A DNA stretch of 7,065 nt, taken from assembly GCA_023458615.1 (NCBI GenBank), contig JAEWYV010000299.1, positions 1 through 7,065 on the forward strand, written 5' to 3'. The translations under genes and the position numbers were made by a program. Position 1 is the first letter of the stretch. Each line of letters starts with the position of its first letter. Below the pieces are notes generated by a model. It was not told the origin of the DNA, searched no databases, and was given only the letters and a program-made list of their open reading frames with translations. This stretch comes from Bacillota bacterium. Lineage in GTDB: Bacteria; Bacillota; Clostridia; Christensenellales; CAG-138. Shown one piece after another: positions 5,512 through 7,065 of the stretch.

Positions 5512-7065
5512 CGAAGCGGATTTTGATGCGCTTTTTGCCTTTGACGCAAACCGCTATCCGGAGACGTTTTTCGAAGATTACGAAGCGCTCGCCTGCCTGA
5601 GTGACAACGAGAGCGCAGAGACGCTGTTGGTGCTTGAGCGTCAATCCGGACTCCATCGCATCGCGAAGTGCTATCTGGGCGAAAATCGCTCCTCCGGCGA
5701 GACGGAGGCTGCCCTGCTCAAAAAACTGGATAATCCCAGCATTCCGCATTTGATTGCGGAGTATCAAAACGAAACCATGCTCTGCGTGGTTCGCGAATTT
5801 ATTGAGGGCTTGCCGCTCAACGAATTTGTGGCGCAGGAACGCCCAACGCCGGAACAATCCGTTGCCATCGCATCTCAAATCTGCGACATTCTCGCCTATC
5901 TGCATGCCCAATCGCCGCCGATTATTCACCGGGACATCAAACCGCAGAATATCATTCTCGACTCCGATTCCAAGGCTTGGCTCATCGATTTTGGCATTTC
6001 CCGCGAATATGACGCCTCCGCCAGCAAGGACACCACCTATTTTGGCACGGTGGACTTTGCCCCGCCGGAGCAGTACGGCTTTTCCCAAACCGATCACCGA
6101 ACGGATATCTTCTCACTCGGCGTTCTCATCGGCTGGCTGCTCACCGGGGAATCACAACCGCGCAAAGCGCTGCCAAAGCTGCGATCTTCGCGCCTGAAAA
6201 AGATTGTTCAAACCTGCACCGAGCTCACGCCGGACCGGCGCTATTCCTCCGCCAGTAAGGTGAAAAAAGCGCTTTTGCATGCCGATGGTCATTTTAAAAA
6301 CTTTGTCCTGCGCATCGTCTGCTGTCTGGTTGCATCGCTGCTTTGCCTATCCGCAGGCTTTGCCATTGGGCGCTATACCGACTTTACGCTATCGCTATTC
6401 CCCCGTGCAGAGGTTACATTTCATGAACCATTGATCGAAGAGGCGGTACGCCTTTCACTTGGCAAAACAAACGGAGAACCAATCTCAAAAGATGACCTGT
6501 TGAGTGTCACCGAGCTCTATATCTTTGGCGACCACGCCGTTGGCAATGCCGAAGCCTATTCCAAGGAGCAAGCACGCATGACCACGGCGGGAGAAGTCGT
6601 GAACAATGGTGGTATACAGTCGCTAAAGGATATTCAGCAGTTGAGTCATCTCAAGATTTTGCATATCGCATTGCAGGATATTACCGATCTTTCCCCGCTA
6701 TCCGGCCTCACCTCACTGGAAATTGTTGATTTGAATCATAATCCCGTTGAGAGCGTTGCGCCGCTATACGGTCTTGATTCCCTACGGCAGTTGAGTGTGT
6801 TTGATTCCCGCGTTTCAGACCTTTCCGTACTCTCCGCCTGCCCGCTGCTGGAGTGCATCGAGGCGGGAAAAACGCGCGTCACCTCCCTCGCGGCGTTTGC
6901 CGGCATTCGGGGGCTCTCGATGCTGATGCTGCATGGCACCACGCTGGATAACTTGGACGGGATTACATCCTTCTCCGGCCTCGAATCCATTGGCCTTGGC
7001 ACCGTACGCAGCCATGATCTTACCCCACTCAATCAGCTTCCTCTCCTACAGAATGCTTCCTTTGA
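5504..7065 (+). CDS. Membrane Ser/Thr protein kinase with external leucine-rich repeats, C-terminus cut
   Basis: The frame is open from ATG 5504 to the window edge (520 codons, no stop). Residues about 25-258 form a PknB-like (Hanks-type) kinase that phosphorylates Ser/Thr with ATP: Lys55 in HRIAKCY, a probable helix-C Glu at 66 or 68, catalytic loop HRDIKPQN (142-149), DFG (162-164), GTVDFAPPEQ (181-190), DIFSLG (201-206) and Arg246. All catalytic residues are present, but the glycine-rich loop is missing: the stretch LACLSDNESAETLLV (29-43) stands in its place. A single hydrophobic helix spans about 267-289. Beyond it lie a cap-like region (about 302-345) and repeats of exactly 22 residues from 369. 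This predicts a cytoplasmic kinase with its C-terminal LRR domain outside. It overlaps the HTH gene by 8 bases. The LRR ligand and kinase target are unknown, and no phosphatase gene is seen. Confidence 0.9.
   Translation, partial: MSNEADFDALFAFDANRYPETFFEDYEALACLSDNESAETLLVLERQSGLHRIAKCYLGENRSSGETEAALLKKLDNPSIPHLIAEYQNETMLCVVREFIEGLPLNEFVAQERPTPEQSVAIASQICDILAYLHAQSPPIIHRDIKPQNIILDSDSKAWLIDFGISREYDASASKDTTYFGTVDFAPPEQYGFSQTDHRTDIFSLGVLIGWLLTGESQPRKALPKLRSSRLKKIVQTCTELTPDRRYSSASKVKKALLHADGHFKNFVLRIVCCLVASLLCLSAGFAIGRYTDFTLSLFPRAEVTFHEPLIEEAVRLSLGKTNGEPISKDDLLSVTELYIFGDHAVGNAEAYSKEQARMTTAGEVVNNGGIQSLKDIQQLSHLKILHIALQDITDLSPLSGLTSLEIVDLNHNPVESVAPLYGLDSLRQLSVFDSRVSDLSVLSACPLLECIEAGKTRVTSLAAFAGIRGLSMLMLHGTTLDNLDGITSFSGLESIGLGTVRSHDLTPLNQLPLLQNASF
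6302..6370 (+). other. Transmembrane helix of the LRR kinase
   Basis: Residues 267-289 are a hydrophobic run of about 23 residues (rich in Val, Leu, Ala, Cys), preceded by HFK and followed by Arg290. It separates the kinase from the repeat domain. Confidence 0.8.
6608..7065 (+). repeat. Internalin-like 22-residue leucine-rich repeats
   Basis: Seven units are visible, starting at residues 369, 391, 413, 435, 457, 479 and 501, all exactly 22 residues apart; the last is cut by the window. The pattern is approximately IxxLxxLxxLxxLxxLxLxxxx, seen in ITDLSPLSGLTSLEIVDL and VESVAPLYGLDSLRQLSV. The repeats have diverged at the DNA level, so this is a protein repeat rather than a DNA repeat. The array probably continues beyond the edge. 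Confidence 0.85.

Noticed and set aside
5357..6097. Long minus-strand open frame (246 codons) across the HTH-kinase junction
   Set aside because: It is the antisense shadow of the HTH and kinase genes, whose plus-strand products have clear domain motifs; it has no recognisable family features.

Overview
The window looks like a chromosomal stretch from a Gram-positive, gut-type Clostridia (Oscillospiraceae/Lachnospiraceae-like). This is an inference from three things: a sugar-binding lipoprotein with an Ala/Pro/Glu-rich linker, AAGGAG-type ribosome binding sites, and a helix-turn-helix gene joined to a membrane Ser/Thr kinase with leucine-rich repeats. No rRNA, tRNA, CRISPR array, transposase or other mobile-element feature was seen.

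Left part (1-2298, minus strand). A ChvE-type multiple-monosaccharide ABC importer operon is read leftwards: chvE (673-1815, lipoprotein binding protein), then mmsA/gguA (1-536, ATPase, cut by the window edge). A perfect 16-bp hairpin lies between them. The operon has a clear promoter (TTGACA, 17 bp, TAAAAT, at 2142-2170) and a leader of about 320 nt. Two adjacent perfect dyads lie just upstream of the chvE ribosome binding site.

Middle part (2231-4809, plus strand). A DeoR-family regulator (2299-3072) is divergent from chvE. The two -35 boxes are only 60 bp apart, in a T-rich, TTCG-containing stretch that is the likely shared operator region. Downstream, after a 150-nt gap holding three interacting copies of TTGCATC/GATGCAA, is a second RbsA/MglA-type double ATPase (3223-4716). 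No permease or binding-protein gene of its own follows; a probable terminator (4777-4809) does.

Right part (5050-7065, plus strand). A two-gene, translationally coupled operon encodes a small XRE-like DNA-binding protein (5050-5511) and a membrane Ser/Thr kinase (5504 to beyond the window). The kinase has a cytoplasmic kinase domain, one membrane helix and an external domain of 22-residue leucine-rich repeats. It runs off the right edge with no stop codon.

Working model (inference): the DeoR protein controls the ChvE-MmsA importer and its own unit. The extra ATPase may serve the same importer permease (outside the window) or an unlinked one. The kinase/HTH pair looks like a separate signalling module in which an outside LRR domain controls a kinase that may act on the DNA-binding partner. 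It is the least described part of the window.
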